A stretch of DNA of 64,000 nucleotides from Melieria omissa (Eukaryota; Arthropoda; Insecta; Diptera; Ulidiidae), in contig OZ020268.1 of the NCBI GenBank assembly GCA_963971225.1, positions 52,440,404 to 52,504,403 of the forward strand, written 5' to 3'. A model generated the notes under the pieces. The model did no database searches and was not told the DNA's origin. It saw nothing but the letters and a program-made list of their open reading frames with translations. Within the stretch, counting starts at the first letter, position 1. Each line of letters starts with the position of its first letter. Positions 1 to 11,200 of the stretch are shown piece by piece. The translations under genes and the position numbers were made by a program.

Positions 1-45
1 TGATATTGATTTTGCTATTGTTTGGTTACGTTGGATTCGCTGCAG

Positions 46-3000
46 GATATGGACGCATCGTCTTGGCCATTATATCGTTCTGGTTCATGTCCACCAACTA
101 TGTGGTGTCTGGCTGGTGTTATGTAATCAGCGCACTGCTGGATGCAGTCGACGGTCATGCAGCGCGCGCCTTCAACCAAAGTAAGTGCTCGCTGGCCAAG
201 GGGAGCTTAGCTGCAAATGTATGTATTTATTGAAGATTATTGTTGGCGGTATATTATTTCCAATAAATGGAATGACGTGTATGCATGTGCGGGATTGTGC
301 GGAAAATGATGGAATTTTTTGAATTACTTCATTATTTTTCATTCCTTTCCTTTATGTATACAGTTTTTATTGTGATTACTGTTTGTTGTTGTATTGCGCA
401 CAGAAATCTTTCTGTATCTACAAATCGTTTTAATCGGGCACATTTAGTACCAAGCAGCCCCGCAATGTGCGTCTCTGGCCGCATTGTCGCTCCAGCGCAC
501 AATAAAAAAAGCAATAAAGTGGAGGCTTGCTCAATCTTATTGCTAACGGGACACTTTGGTCTGGTGTCTGTCGGAATTGCAAATATTTAGCTATGCCTTC
601 TGTAGATGGGAGGTCACGAAAAACCCGAAAAACTAGATCAATTACCAAGCAGTGCACAACAACAACTGTAAAATGTTGTTTTTTGTGTTTTTAACAGTTA
701 TTTCATGTTGTTTTTTATGGGTTATTAAAGTGCTTATTATTTGCTTAGGCTGCAGAGTTGCCGTTGCAGTTGAAAGTCTGTAATATTTCTTGTAACTTAA
801 ATCGAGTATAAATTCATACTTATAAAAATTAAGATTGCATACTTTCTTTGTTTAGTTTTTCATGAATTAAGTTTAATAATTTGTTTAAAGTTTTTGCTAA
901 ATAGATGAAATTTAAAAACGTAATTATTAATAAAAATTAGTAATTCTTCAGATGTTTTAACGGCTCCATTTTTAATTGCGAACATCTATTTTATTTTTAA
1001 GATTTACCTACATACTTACATATGTATATGTATATGTATATGTAAAAAACAAAAATTAGCTTGAAAAATAAGAAATCAGTTTATAAACGCTCATCAACTA
1101 ATTTAGTTTTCAATTGATTTTTTATACATATTTCACACATTGCGGTTTTATGTAAACACACCGTTTTGTTTTCTTCATTGTCTAATAATAAACAAAGCAA
1201 TGAGTTTGATGTTTTACATTTGTTGCTTGTTGGGTGAAATCAGCGTTTCGAAATTGGAATTTGACATCTAAAAAATTTCACTGAATTTAATATTTTAACA
1301 GTCGCAACTATTATAAAATGATTAGGTATTAAAAATAAAAACGAAAAGTTTTTTAATTATCTCAAATCAAATTAGATTAATTAAAATTAAGTTTATTAAA
1401 AATGAAAATATTTTTTTTATTGTTATAAATTAAAATTATTAGAAACAAACTTAAATTAATTTAATATATATTTATATAATATATATAATTTAATAATTCT
1501 TTTTATTTATTTATCTGACTGATTTCGCAAAATTTGGTTTTAATGTTAATTTTATATTTTTCCAATTGAAATAGTTAAAATAAGTTATTAAAAATACAAA
1601 ATTTTTTTTAATTGTTACAAATTCAATTTATTAAAAAACTGCAGTTGATGTGATTATTTATCTGACTAAATTTGCAAAACTTGGTTTTGATGTTTGTACA
1701 TTTTCAACTTAAATAACGAAATAATTCAACTTAAATAAAAAATAATAATTTTTATAAATGAAATTTATTAAAAGACTTTAGTAAATGTAATTATTTATCT
1801 GACCAAATTCTCAAAATTTGTTTTTATTGTTATTTTTATATATTTCTTCAGTTCAAATAATTAAACTTAATTTATAAAAAACTATTGTTTTTAATAAATG
1901 TTTAGTTAAATTAATTGTTATATAATAGTCGCTTTAAAAGTACAGTTTAGTGTTAGTTTGAATTTAATAAATTAATTAAAATCTTATTAATTAGATCTAA
2001 TAAATTAATTACAATTTCATTAATCAATTCATTAATCACTAATAAACCAATCAATCAATCAATTCACTAATTAAAAAACCTATTAACTCACTGTAACCAA
2101 TTTTTATTTTATTTATTTAAATAAATAAAAGCAATGTATATTTATTATAAAACATTATAATAAATAAACAAAGGAAAACAATAATAAGTAACAATAAATA
2201 ATAAAATAGATAAATACATATAAATAATTATTTAATAAATAATAATATTTAATAAAAATAATAAATAATAATATTTAATACATAATTATTTACATTTATT
2301 TATCTATTATTATTTATTGTTACTTATTATTGTTTTACTTTGTTTATTTATTATAATCTTTTATAATAAATATACATTGCTTTTATTTATTTAAATAAAT
2401 AAAATAAAAATTGGTTGCAGTGAGTTAATAGGTTTTTTAATTAGTGAATTAATTGATTGATTGATTATAATTAGTTTAAAATTAATTTGATGAATATTTA
2501 TACATTTTTTAATTTAAAAACTGACTGACTTATCTTCCTTTCCTTTGCAATATATCCACAGGCACTCGGTTTGGCGCTATGCTCGACCAGCTGACCGACC
2601 GTTGCGGCACTATGGGTCTGCTGGTCACGCTCAGCTACTTCTACCCCAGCTACATGTTCTGGTTCCAGCTATCAATAGCCATCGATATCGCTTGTCATTG
2701 GCTCTACATGCAAACGTATGCAGCGGCGACACGCTTTAGTCTTTGGCGCCTATTTGCCAATCAAACGCCAACGAATTAACTTTTCTATTTCTTGCAGGAG
2801 CGTCATTGTTGGCAAGAGCTCGCACAAGGCGTTCGACGTGAACGAGAATGTGGTGATGCGCATCTACTATCGGAAAGATGTGCTGACGTTCATGTGCTGC
2901 GTCAACGAACTCTTCTACATTTGCCTCTATCTGCTGCACTTCACCTATGGGCCGCTAAGTGAGTGTGGTGTCGCCACCGAGAGCAGTGCATGTGCGCAAC

Positions 3001-3197
3001 ACTAATTTTGTTGGTATTTTGCAGTATTTGGCGCTTCGCTATTCAAGATTGTGGCTTTCATCACAGCGCCGTTTGCATTACTCAAGTCGCTGATCTCATG
3101 CATGCACGCCTATGTGGCCAGCATGGATCTGGTTGCGGTCGATGTGCGGGAGCGCGAGGAGAATCGCAAGAAGGAGGAGGGCAAAAAAGCGGAGTAA
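46..3197 (+). CDS. Pis: Phosphatidylinositol synthase (CDP-diacylglycerol-inositol 3-phosphatidyltransferase), 5' partial
   Basis: This integral ER membrane enzyme joins CDP-diacylglycerol and myo-inositol to make phosphatidylinositol. Exons read 46-180, 2562-2715, 2798-2958 and 3025-3197, all with GT-AG introns. The first coding exon (about 14 residues in flies) lies upstream of the window, so 207 residues are visible. The CDP-alcohol phosphotransferase signature D-x2-D-G-x2-A-R-x8-G-x3-D-x3-D is complete: DAVDGHAAR ends exon 46-180, and the remaining G and two D residues follow across the junction in MLDQLTDR. Several hydrophobic segments follow (FWFMSTNYVVSGW, FYPSYMFWFQL, ELFYICLYLL). The C-terminus is charged and lysine/glutamate-rich, as in the fly protein. 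The first visible intron is unusually long and contains a giant inverted repeat. From memory, Drosophila Pis and the protease gene that follows here have neighbouring CG numbers, which suggests conserved order. Identity is near certain. Confidence 0.96.
1500..1870. repeat. Degenerate tandem repeat, about 140 bp period, 3 copies
   Basis: The phrase 'attatttatctgac' followed by 'caaaa.ttg.ttt' recurs near 1506, 1654 and 1790, with similar A/T-rich text between. Copies are diverged. This looks like an old local duplication, not a transposon end. Confidence 0.6.
2049..2466. repeat. Large inverted repeat (foldback hairpin), arms about 185 bp
   Basis: The left arm (about 2049-2232) and right arm (about 2281-2466) are near-perfect reverse complements with few mismatches and a 4-nt indel. 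Landmarks are a CTATTAACTCACTG block at 2081 that pairs with CAGTGAGTTAATAG at 2419, and the TTTATTTAAATAAATAAA blocks of each arm. The short centre is A/T-only. It lies in the transcribed sense of Pis, so the pre-mRNA could form a hairpin of about 185 bp. It may be a foldback or MITE insertion; no open reading frame is inside. Confidence 0.88.
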
Positions 3198-3743
3198 GCG
3201 CACGATGCGCCCACCAATTCAAGCAAATCCATTTATGTATTCCAAGTATTCTTAGACAGATTTATTTTATCAAACACACAAAACTGGTGTGATTAGTAGC
3301 TGAAGCAGCCACTTTCGGGTTGTAAGTGGAATTTAGTTTTGTTTTTTAATTTAATTGCTGAGTCGTACGGCATAAGGGTTTTCATGTGAAAGCAGGCATA
3401 TTTATTTAAGCGAAACTCCAGTGAACTATGCAATTTAATTTTATTGAGATAACTGAAAGCCTTTAAGCAATAACTAAATTATAACTTAGCAAAATTGATG
3501 TAATTTTTATTCTTTAAGTTTAAGCACGTTTGACCGTTAGAAGTTACAACAACACCAAAATATGGTTGTAACACTTGTGCGATAAACAACAACAATGATA
3601 ATACCAGTTATGTGTAAATCATGTACGGAGAAGAGAGAAAAATTAAGATTGTAAGACAAAAGTGCAAATTCTCAACACTGCTGATCAACAACAACCGACT
3701 GACTGACTGATCAACAAACGGACCGATAAATAACAAGTTATTA

Positions 3744-3749
3744 AATAAA
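3744..3749 (+). terminator. Candidate poly(A) signal of Pis
   Basis: A canonical AATAAA lies about 550 bases after the stop codon. A later AATAAA near 4412 is an alternative. Cleavage sites are not visible from sequence. Confidence 0.4.
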
Positions 3750-4586
3750 AAGTTTAAAAAATGAAACCGTCAACTTCAGAATCAATGCATTTTAAAGAAA
3801 AAGCTTCCCTCAAATGTCAAAGAGCTGTACGAGAGTTGTAGCCGAATAAGTTGTTATTGAATAATTTAATAATAATTATAATACTTTAGTTAAAATTACA
3901 ATAGTTTGATAAATTAACAACTTGAAAGTATAATTAACAATTTTACTAAATTCAAATTAATTTTGTTCTAATTGAATATAAAGTTCAATAACATAACATT
4001 TGCATTGTAAATGGCTACAACTATTACAACCTAATTCGTGCAGCTTACAAGAAGTCGAATTATAGTTTGGTATTGCAGTGAACTAAATATTTGTATCCAT
4101 TTACCACAGAACGAATCGCTGTACACAGCATACAAACATCTTTGTTGTCATCATCGTTTTGTATGATTTCCTTGGTTTTTGATAGTTGTATGCGTTCATC
4201 TATATATATTATAAGCGTGTGTGCAAAGAAGCCTATATATTTATGTAAACTGTACCTAATGCCGAGTTTAAGCCGAGTATCCTATTGAAAAAGAAGTCAA
4301 ATAGAGCGCGCGAAGCAAATTCCAATAATTAAAATCTCGCATCTATAAGTGTCAAAATGTTTTACTGTGGAATTTCTAACTGGATTATTGTTGTAGAAAC
4401 AAAATTCGATTAATAAAGAACCAAAAATCTTCCATTAAATGTTGACATTACTCATTTGGCAAGAACAATGAAGCGTTTGTATTAAATCATACAAGTCAAC
4501 CTTGGCATTGAAGCTGTTGCTGAAAAAGCAAATATTCGTAGTGGAGAACGGCGCCCAAATTCGCGTTTATTATATAGAAATATGTT

Positions 4587-4676
4587 TTAACCCTTTCAGT
4601 CACAATGTCCAATATATTGGACTACAGCCCATACAATTCATACAGCCCGGTTTATTCTCATGTCGGAAAGGGTTAA
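4587..4676. mobile_element. piggyBac-type MITE, 82 bp, with TTAA target duplications
   Basis: TTAA (4587-4590), then CCCTTTC, an 82-bp body, then GAAAGGG and TTAA (4673-4676). The terminal 12 bases match in inverted orientation at about 10 positions. Inside lies a perfect 16-bp palindrome, GTCCAATATATTGGAC. TTAA duplication with CCC-starting ends is the signature of the piggyBac superfamily. It is non-autonomous and too short to code. Confidence 0.8.
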
Positions 4677-4833
4677 ATAAACACTTCAGCAGCTGTGCGC
4701 ACTAAAACATATCTACTGACTCATTAAACACACCCACTTGTTGTTATTTGTCCACATAGTTGCTGTTCTACTGGCGACAGCGGCCACTGCACTTATCAAT
4801 GCTCAGTACCAACTAAACACAGCTTATATGCCA

Positions 4834-5412
4834 GCTGATCATAGTGTTGCCAGATCAGAAGATTTCCTCCTATATTTGGGAGATTCATGGCCTTTTTGGA
4901 CAATTTTTAGGAGGACGAATTGTTTAGGAGAAAGTTTAGGAGATATATATTTTATGTTAGGGGATTTTTCTAATCCTTAGTGGGTTTCTAGGAGATTTTC
5001 GGATAACAAGGTATGATGTTTTGGAAACACTGGCAACAAAAACTATTTTGGCAACTATTTTAATAGTCAACGCATCCAATTGTATTAAAAATTTGTAAGC
5101 TTTCTATCTCGTTCTCACTTATTTCTGTTACAATGAAATCCTGCCAAAAATTGCGCGTTTTACTTAATTCATTTGTTGTATGTTTTGTTTTTGTTAAGTT
5201 TTTGTTGATAAGCTGAAGATGAATAAAAAAGGCTGCATTGAAAAAACAATTATATATTTATTTTTATTTTGTATGAGAAGTTTTAATCCTTTAAAATGAC
5301 GCAAATTATAAAAAAATTGTAGGAGCTTTTTTTAATTTTTGGGAGGAAATTTCGGTATTTTCTTAAGATTTAAAGAAAGTCATTTCAGGTATCTGGCAAC
5401 ACTGGCTGATCA
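4834..5412. mobile_element. hAT-type non-autonomous element with 8-bp TSD
   Basis: GCTGATCA occurs at 4834-4841 and again at 5405-5412. Between them the element starts TAGTGTTGCCAGAT and ends ATCTGGCAACACTG, a 13-14 bp inverted repeat with one terminal mismatch. An 8-bp duplication and C/TAG-type ends fit the hAT superfamily. The 563-bp body has no transposase reading frame and contains several 'ttaggaga'-like repeats near its left side. Confidence 0.82.
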
Positions 5413-5579
5413 GCTGCTTCTTGTTTTGCGGCTGTTTTGTCACAATTTCACATTTCTCCTACTGCCACTGCAGTTTGCAGCAATAATCTTATAATTTAAT
5501 CTGTTTAAAATGCATTGACCATACATACTAAATTGCACTGCAAGCTGGAATTCTTACAAACATTCGCTGTACGGTGGAA

Positions 5580-6308
5580 ATGTTTGCGCGTGTTAAGGAG
5601 ATATTCAAATACAGCGTCATGTACGCTTGCATCACGCACTGCACCTTCGAGTATGTGGGCGATTTCGTGGTGGTAAGTTGCGATCCTATAGCACCTGGGG
5701 CCCTTATAGTAAATGAAAACCATGTAGCTGCTAGTGAATTTAATTTGCCTAAACATCAATGCCGCTGAAATCGAAATACATTTTGGTGTAAATAGTAAAC
5801 ACAGTGCGCTACAGGGATATGTCGCTAGCTCTTACTTTACTACTATTGTTATTTTATTCCACCAATTACCAGTATTTATTTTGGCATCTCATCTTTATAG
5901 TGCAACGGACCCTCCATGGAGCCCACACTGCACTCGAAGAATATCCTGCTCACCGAGCGCATCTCGACGCGCTTTCACAATCCTCGACGCGGTGACATCA
6001 TAATAGCCGTTTCGCCCACCGATCCCAACCAGTTTATATGCAAGCGCATAGTTGGCATACCGGGCGATCGCATTATTACCCGCATGCTCGGTCAGCCACC
6101 GTACACGGACAGCGATCTGGCTAACTCGGCCGCAAGGCACAAAGACGACCTCATGGAAAACTACGTGCCACGCGGTTTTGTGTGGATCGAGGGCGACAAC
6201 AGCGAGAATAGCTCGGATTCACGCTACTACGGGCCCATACCGTTGGGTCTGGTGAAGAGCCGCGTAGTCTGCCGATTGTGGCCGCTTAGCGAAATGCGTA
6301 TGTTATAG
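5580..6308 (+). CDS. Mitochondrial inner membrane peptidase, subunit 1-like (type I signal peptidase fold)
   Basis: Two exons (5580-5672 and 5901-6308) give 166 residues, the usual length for Imp1 proteins. A short hydrophobic N-terminal anchor (residues about 10-31) precedes the catalytic region. The Ser nucleophile is S36 in GPSMEPT, the general base Lys is K79 in ICKRIVGIPGD, and the conserved GDNSxxSxDSRxYGP box follows near the C-terminus. The family sits in the inner membrane with its active site in the intermembrane space and removes sorting peptides from imported or mitochondrially made proteins. The start is the ATG inside the 5574 reading frame; the upstream in-frame codon is GTG and is not used. 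The intron is in phase 0. It lies on the same strand as Pis. From memory it corresponds to Drosophila CG9240. Confidence 0.92.
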
Positions 6309-7223
6309 GCAGAAAGTTTCATTTTATTTTGCAAGTTTATTTTTGTATGTAAATAAACAAAAAGCGAATGTAAATTTTACTAAGACCTTTTGTAGTAGTT
6401 AGCGATAAATGCCAGATAGTTATAAATGCAATAAAGAAATTCATTATGATTGACCACGGAATGTGCTTTAATTTAATAGATTGTAGACGATGACAGTTAA
6501 TAATTTGTTTGTTTTTTTAGGGAAGTCCCTGCTTATGGTTGGTATGGTTTGGAAACTTTTTACACAAGCAACTAATGCAAATTTTTCCAAAAATTGATAT
6601 TGATATTATTACATTTATTTTATATTAGTACAAAAGTGTCCAAAGTGTTAATTTTATAAAGGCAATATAATTCTAATGTTCCACTAGAGGATTACATAAA
6701 AGAATGGAATCGAAAATCGTTGGGATTTATCACCATTTGAAATCTTTAGTAAAACTGTGAGGCTCACTTGGTGGTTTACTTTTTAATTTATATTTAACTT
6801 TTTATTTCATAAAATTTTTAATATATCATATCTCAATATTTTGAATAAATTTTCTAAATTCTAATTTTTGTTTTGTAATTTAATTTAATAATTTTTTTTA
6901 AGTTTCAGTGCTAGTCAATTCCTAGCTTTTTTAATATATAATTTTCCACTTTCTTTGGTTTCCTTTACAATCCAATTACTTGCCTCATTAATACAAATGC
7001 TGATTTTTTCTACAAAAAATAATGATCACCACAATTAAATAATTTCTGTTTATACAATTTACCGATTAAATTGATACCCTAACCTCACTTTTCAAACCAT
7101 CGCCAAGTGGCAACGCCAACGTTCGGCGCACACGTTCTTGTCGTCTCTTTACATTTTCGTCAGCTGTTCGACTTCCCATTTTTTTGTAAACAATTCGTTC
7201 GTTTCAAATTTTCCATCCTTACG
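6309..7223. other. Spacer between the peptidase gene and Rrp4
   Basis: AT-rich DNA with no gene or recognisable mobile element. The last 120 bases, which turn less AT-rich, are the likely promoter and 5' UTR of Rrp4. Confidence 0.6.
6352..6435 (+). terminator. Candidate poly(A) signals of the peptidase gene
   Basis: AATAAA occurs at 6352-6357 and again at 6430-6435, 44 and 122 bases after the stop codon. Either could direct cleavage. Confidence 0.5.
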
Positions 7224-8120
7224 ATGACCACCAACGTCAACATACGGCTGGCCATTGACCGCGTCAACATGGGCCTGTTGGCGCAGGAGCAGATGCGCGC
7301 ACCGCGCCTCTATACACCGGGCGAGGTGGTCACCGCACAGCAGGGCTTCATGAAGGGCCACGGCACCTACGTAGAGGCCGACGACATCAAAGCGTCCGTG
7401 GCCGGCGTGATGGAGCAGGTAAACAAGCTGATTTCTATCAAACCGCTAAAGAGTCGCTATGTGGGCGAGATTGGCGATGTGGTGGTGGCGCGCATTACCG
7501 AGGTGCAGCAGCGCCGCTGGAAGGTGGACACCAATTCGCGACTGGACTCGGTGCTGCTGCTGTCGTCGGTCAATTTGCCAGGCGGCGAGTTGCGGCGCCG
7601 CTGTGCCGAGGACGAGCAGATGATGCGCAAATACCTGCAGGAGGGCGATCTCATATCGGCCGAAGTGCAGAACATCTACGACGAGGGCACACTGTCGCTG
7701 TATACGCGCAGTCTCAAGTACGGCAAACTGTCGCAGGGTGTGCTGGTCAAAGTGTTTCCGTCGCTGGTCAAGCGGCGCAAGACGCACTTTCACAATCTGC
7801 CGTGCGGCGCCTCCATCATACTGGGCAACAATGGCTTCATCTGGATTTCGTCGGCGGTGAACAGCGAAGCGGATGGTGGCGACGGCGGCTATGCGCAGAA
7901 CCTGTCGGAGGTGATACCGCGCGCCGATCGCGAGGTAATAGCGCGCCTGCGCAACTGCATACTGGCGCTGTCGCACTGCAAGATGATGCTTTACGACACG
8001 AGCATACTGTACGCCTACGAGGAGTCCATGAAGTACGAGGTAGCCGACCTGCTGCAACAGGAGGCCATCTTCGATGTGGCCTTTCTCACGCAGCATCGTC
8101 TGCGGCTGCAGGAGGAGTAA
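7224..8120 (+). CDS. Rrp4: Exosome complex component Rrp4 (EXOSC2)
   Basis: A single exon encodes 298 residues, close to the usual 290-300 for this family. Rrp4 is a cap subunit of the RNA exosome and helps feed RNA to the Rrp44/Rrp6 nucleases in nucleus and cytoplasm. An N-terminal domain (YTPGEVVTAQQGFMKGHGTY) is followed by an S1 domain (GDVVVARITEVQQRRWKVDTN, then LLLSSVNLPGG and EGDLISAEVQNI) and a KH domain around the LGNNGFIWIS segment. The start is ATG at 7224; the open frame extends upstream to 7107 but only from a GTG, so the longer form is not supported. A long open frame on the other strand (7446-8096) is a compositional shadow of this GC-rich exon. Confidence 0.96.
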   Translation: MTTNVNIRLAIDRVNMGLLAQEQMRAPRLYTPGEVVTAQQGFMKGHGTYVEADDIKASVAGVMEQVNKLISIKPLKSRYVGEIGDVVVARITEVQQRRWKVDTNSRLDSVLLLSSVNLPGGELRRRCAEDEQMMRKYLQEGDLISAEVQNIYDEGTLSLYTRSLKYGKLSQGVLVKVFPSLVKRRKTHFHNLPCGASIILGNNGFIWISSAVNSEADGGDGGYAQNLSEVIPRADREVIARLRNCILALSHCKMMLYDTSILYAYEESMKYEVADLLQQEAIFDVAFLTQHRLRLQEE

Positions 8121-8296
8121 GCGGCGAATGTGTGGGCGTGTTTCATATTGTAAACTACTTGCTGCTGTTTTGTTGTAGTCTTTTTTGTATTAAAACAAAT
8201 CGAAATGTATGCAAATGTTGCTTAATTAAATTAAATTTATTTTTCATTGAATTAATTCTATTTTAAGTTTTAAGTAATTCATAAGGAAAAATTGCC

Positions 8297-11200
8297 TCAA
8301 AAGAAATTCTGAAAAATCAAATCCGGATGCGACAGTGTCTTCCGTAGTCGCCGCACGCTGATGCGCCGCTGTCGTCGCTCCGCTGTGCATCTATATCGGA
8401 GGGGAAGGGAAGGGAAGTAGTTGTGATGAATGCATGACTGGCGTAAACTGGCTTTCTTTAACAATTCTACGCACGCAGCATTTCAATAGAATAGCAATGA
8501 AGAAAAAAAGAAGTCAGGCAAAACATTCCACCACCTGCTTACCAAACATCATCATCGGACACTTACTCGAATATTCGGCTCTGATATTCGATCATGATTT
8601 TCACGCAGTCGGCCAGTATTTCGCTCTCCTTGAGCAATGTGTGTATGTCCTGCATGTGGACGCCCTGTTGGACGGTGTGAAAAATTGAGGGTGTCACGGA
8701 CAGCGAGAGCGTTTCGGCGCTAATATGTTGCAGCGGCACTTTGGTTAGTCTGCAATGAAATTGTAGAAAATTAAATGGAAATTTCATTACAAATGAAATA
8801 ATGTATTAATGAATTGAAAGTACCTGTTAAAATGTCCAAATAAATACTCCATTGTATCGCGATTAACTTCCGGCAATGAACGTATCAGTCTTTTAAGTAT
8901 CTCAATTTTTGCGGGCAACTCTGTCAGCACTGCAACATACACAATAGTCGGCGATTGGCATTATAATTATATAGTAATGAAGCTAATTAGTGAGTTGGCA
9001 CTTACGCCACTGGTTGGGTTGGCCGATAAAGGTTTTTGCTTCGTTGGTGCTGACCAGCGGACTCTTGATTTCGCGCAGAAACAATTTCAGGACGCCGGTC
9101 AGCGTGTGAATGTCAACCTTCGGCTGTCGCAATGACTCATAATCATTTGCATCGATGCGGAAGCGCAACGTTTGGATTTTGTTATAATCGCCGCACTGCC
9201 GATAAATGCCCTCAATGGGCTGCGAGGTTTTGCGGTATTTCTCCTCGATGAGGTCACAGCAGTCGACAACGATTTTCGGCACCGTTTTGTGCAGTTCGTG
9301 TTTGAACACCATTTCGATCTCGGTATCGAAGCAGGGTTCGTCTGCAAATAAAAATGAGACAGTTACATAGAAATGAAATTATTTGAATCCATATTCTGCA
9401 AAGTGGTGCAAAAAATTTGGGAAAATAGGTTCATTTCTGACCAGAAACGACTTGGCCACATAAGAAAAAAGTTGGTATAAAATGTGTTGGGATATACTAA
9501 ACTAATAAATGATTAGAGAACGGGCGTTGTCTGTCTCTTTTTAAGCAGTGTTGCTATGTAAGATAATATTGCTAGTTTGAAAAGCCTCTGTTACACTCTA
9601 TGAAAAATTCAATGAGCAACCAGTGACGTCTTCACTACTGCAAATTTATTATATAAAACCAATTTGTAACCCGCTAAGAAAGCATTTATGTTTGGATTTC
9701 TTTATCAGCAAAAAGTAATGAACTTGTGTAAATTCTTCTTTCAGAAAATTACACATTCAAATATTATATGTCGGCGAGTATTTATCAAACTTTCGACTTT
9801 GGTTTGATATTCAACTAAAAAAATATTAAGAACTTGTGATAAACCTATAGACTGTTCTTTAAAGAATGATGTCATAATCATAAGGTCATAATTTATGCCT
9901 TAATTTAATTTCACTGGGGTTTTCTGAATTCTTTGCCATAGTCAATGAGTCAGTGACTCGCCTCAAGTCATATGATTTGTTACAAGCTATTTCATTGTAA
10001 GACTTTTATAATTGAAGGGATTTCATTGCATTTCTAATAACTATGGACATTGATAGAGCTAAGTCCGCGTTGTTAGAAAATAGTTTCTCTCATTAAAAAT
10101 GGAACAATTGAGAACTATGGTAGTTGTAGGGGCAATGTAGATGTAGTCAGTCATATAAATTCAAATTGAAAGGCTGCATTTTTTTCTCAAATAACAACTG
10201 TGAAAGCGGTGAAAGAGGGGAAAGACACGATCCATTATACTTAGACTATCTGATTTGTGACCTAAAATTCAACTGGTATAAATATTTACTTGTTTTTCGA
10301 TAATCAAGCAGACGTAGCCGACAACATTATTTATGTATAGCTTTCTTAATTCTGTTAACAACCTTAACTGATCCAGTTGAACAACCCTTTCGACCTCGAA
10401 TTTTACCCGGTGTCTCAATATTACTTTTTGGTATTTACATCAAGAAACATTTGCCTAAGAAATGTGCACACGGACGCCTCTTTGTTAGTGTTCTAGAGCT
10501 AGTTTACTTTTGAACAATTTTAGCTTTAAACGGGGTAAACTCATTTGTTATCAATATTTTTTAATTAAAGCAAAATTATTTAATATTTATGGAAAAATAC
10601 AAAATTATCGCTTTTGATTCTATTTAACCATTATTAAAGAAACAGGGTTTTGACCAATTTCGTAGACTTCAATTAGAACACAAACTTTCCCTCATATCGC
10701 TGCAATTAATTGGAAATTATTTTGGGGATAACAGTAAAATGTTTTGTAATTAGCTTTGAATTCACTTTCCAAAATATTAATTTGTTGGTTCCTACCCATA
10801 AATCAATCGTATCCCATAAATCAATTGTAGCTTTTGATATAAGATGACAAATAGGTGAAGTTGCTCTCAGGCAACTTTGGGGTCGAAAGGGTTAAGGAAC
10901 AGTCCCACAAAATCCTGTACTACCCTCTTCTACTCGAAGAGATGCATAGCTATAGGATTCTTCTTACCATTTTTGCCAAGACTGCATTATGTGAGCTATT
11001 TGAGCTGCCATCCTAGCCAAACCCAACTTATCCTAACCAGGTTATATACCTTACCTGAACTTATTTGACTTTACTAACCTAATCTAACCTCTTCAACGAT
11101 CTCTCTCCCTCAATCTTTCTCTCTCAACCAACGCAAAGTGTTACTCGAGGGAAAAATCGATTCAAATTCCAAAAGAGTTTCGCTATTCGAATAACCTTTT

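Larger units (their letters stand above)
181..2561 (+). other. Pis intron (2.4 kb), AT-rich, repeat-bearing
   Basis: The donor is gtaagt at 181 and the acceptor cag ends at 2561. The first 700 bases are unremarkable. From about 800 onward the DNA is very AT-rich, with a short TATATG-type microsatellite near 1017-1042, a threefold degenerate tandem repeat at about 1500-1870 and a large hairpin at 2049-2466. No exon or RNA gene is visible. Confidence 0.8.
3198..5579. other. Pis 3' UTR and spacer to the peptidase gene
   Basis: The Pis 3' UTR begins here. AATAAA at 3744-3749 is a plausible poly(A) signal, and another motif lies near 4412. Beyond that the spacer holds two mobile-element remnants, at 4591-4672 and 4842-5404. 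The remainder shows no gene. Confidence 0.7.

Noticed and set aside
7107..7223. N-terminal extension of Rrp4
   Set aside because: The frame is open but begins with GTG and contains no ATG before 7224. The extension reads as UTR.
7446..8096. 216-codon open frame on the minus strand
   Set aside because: It lies wholly inside the Rrp4 exon; GC-rich third positions produce long antisense frames. No recognisable domain.
9540..9700. CAGTGTTGCTA as another hAT end
   Set aside because: No matching opposite end or duplication found nearby.
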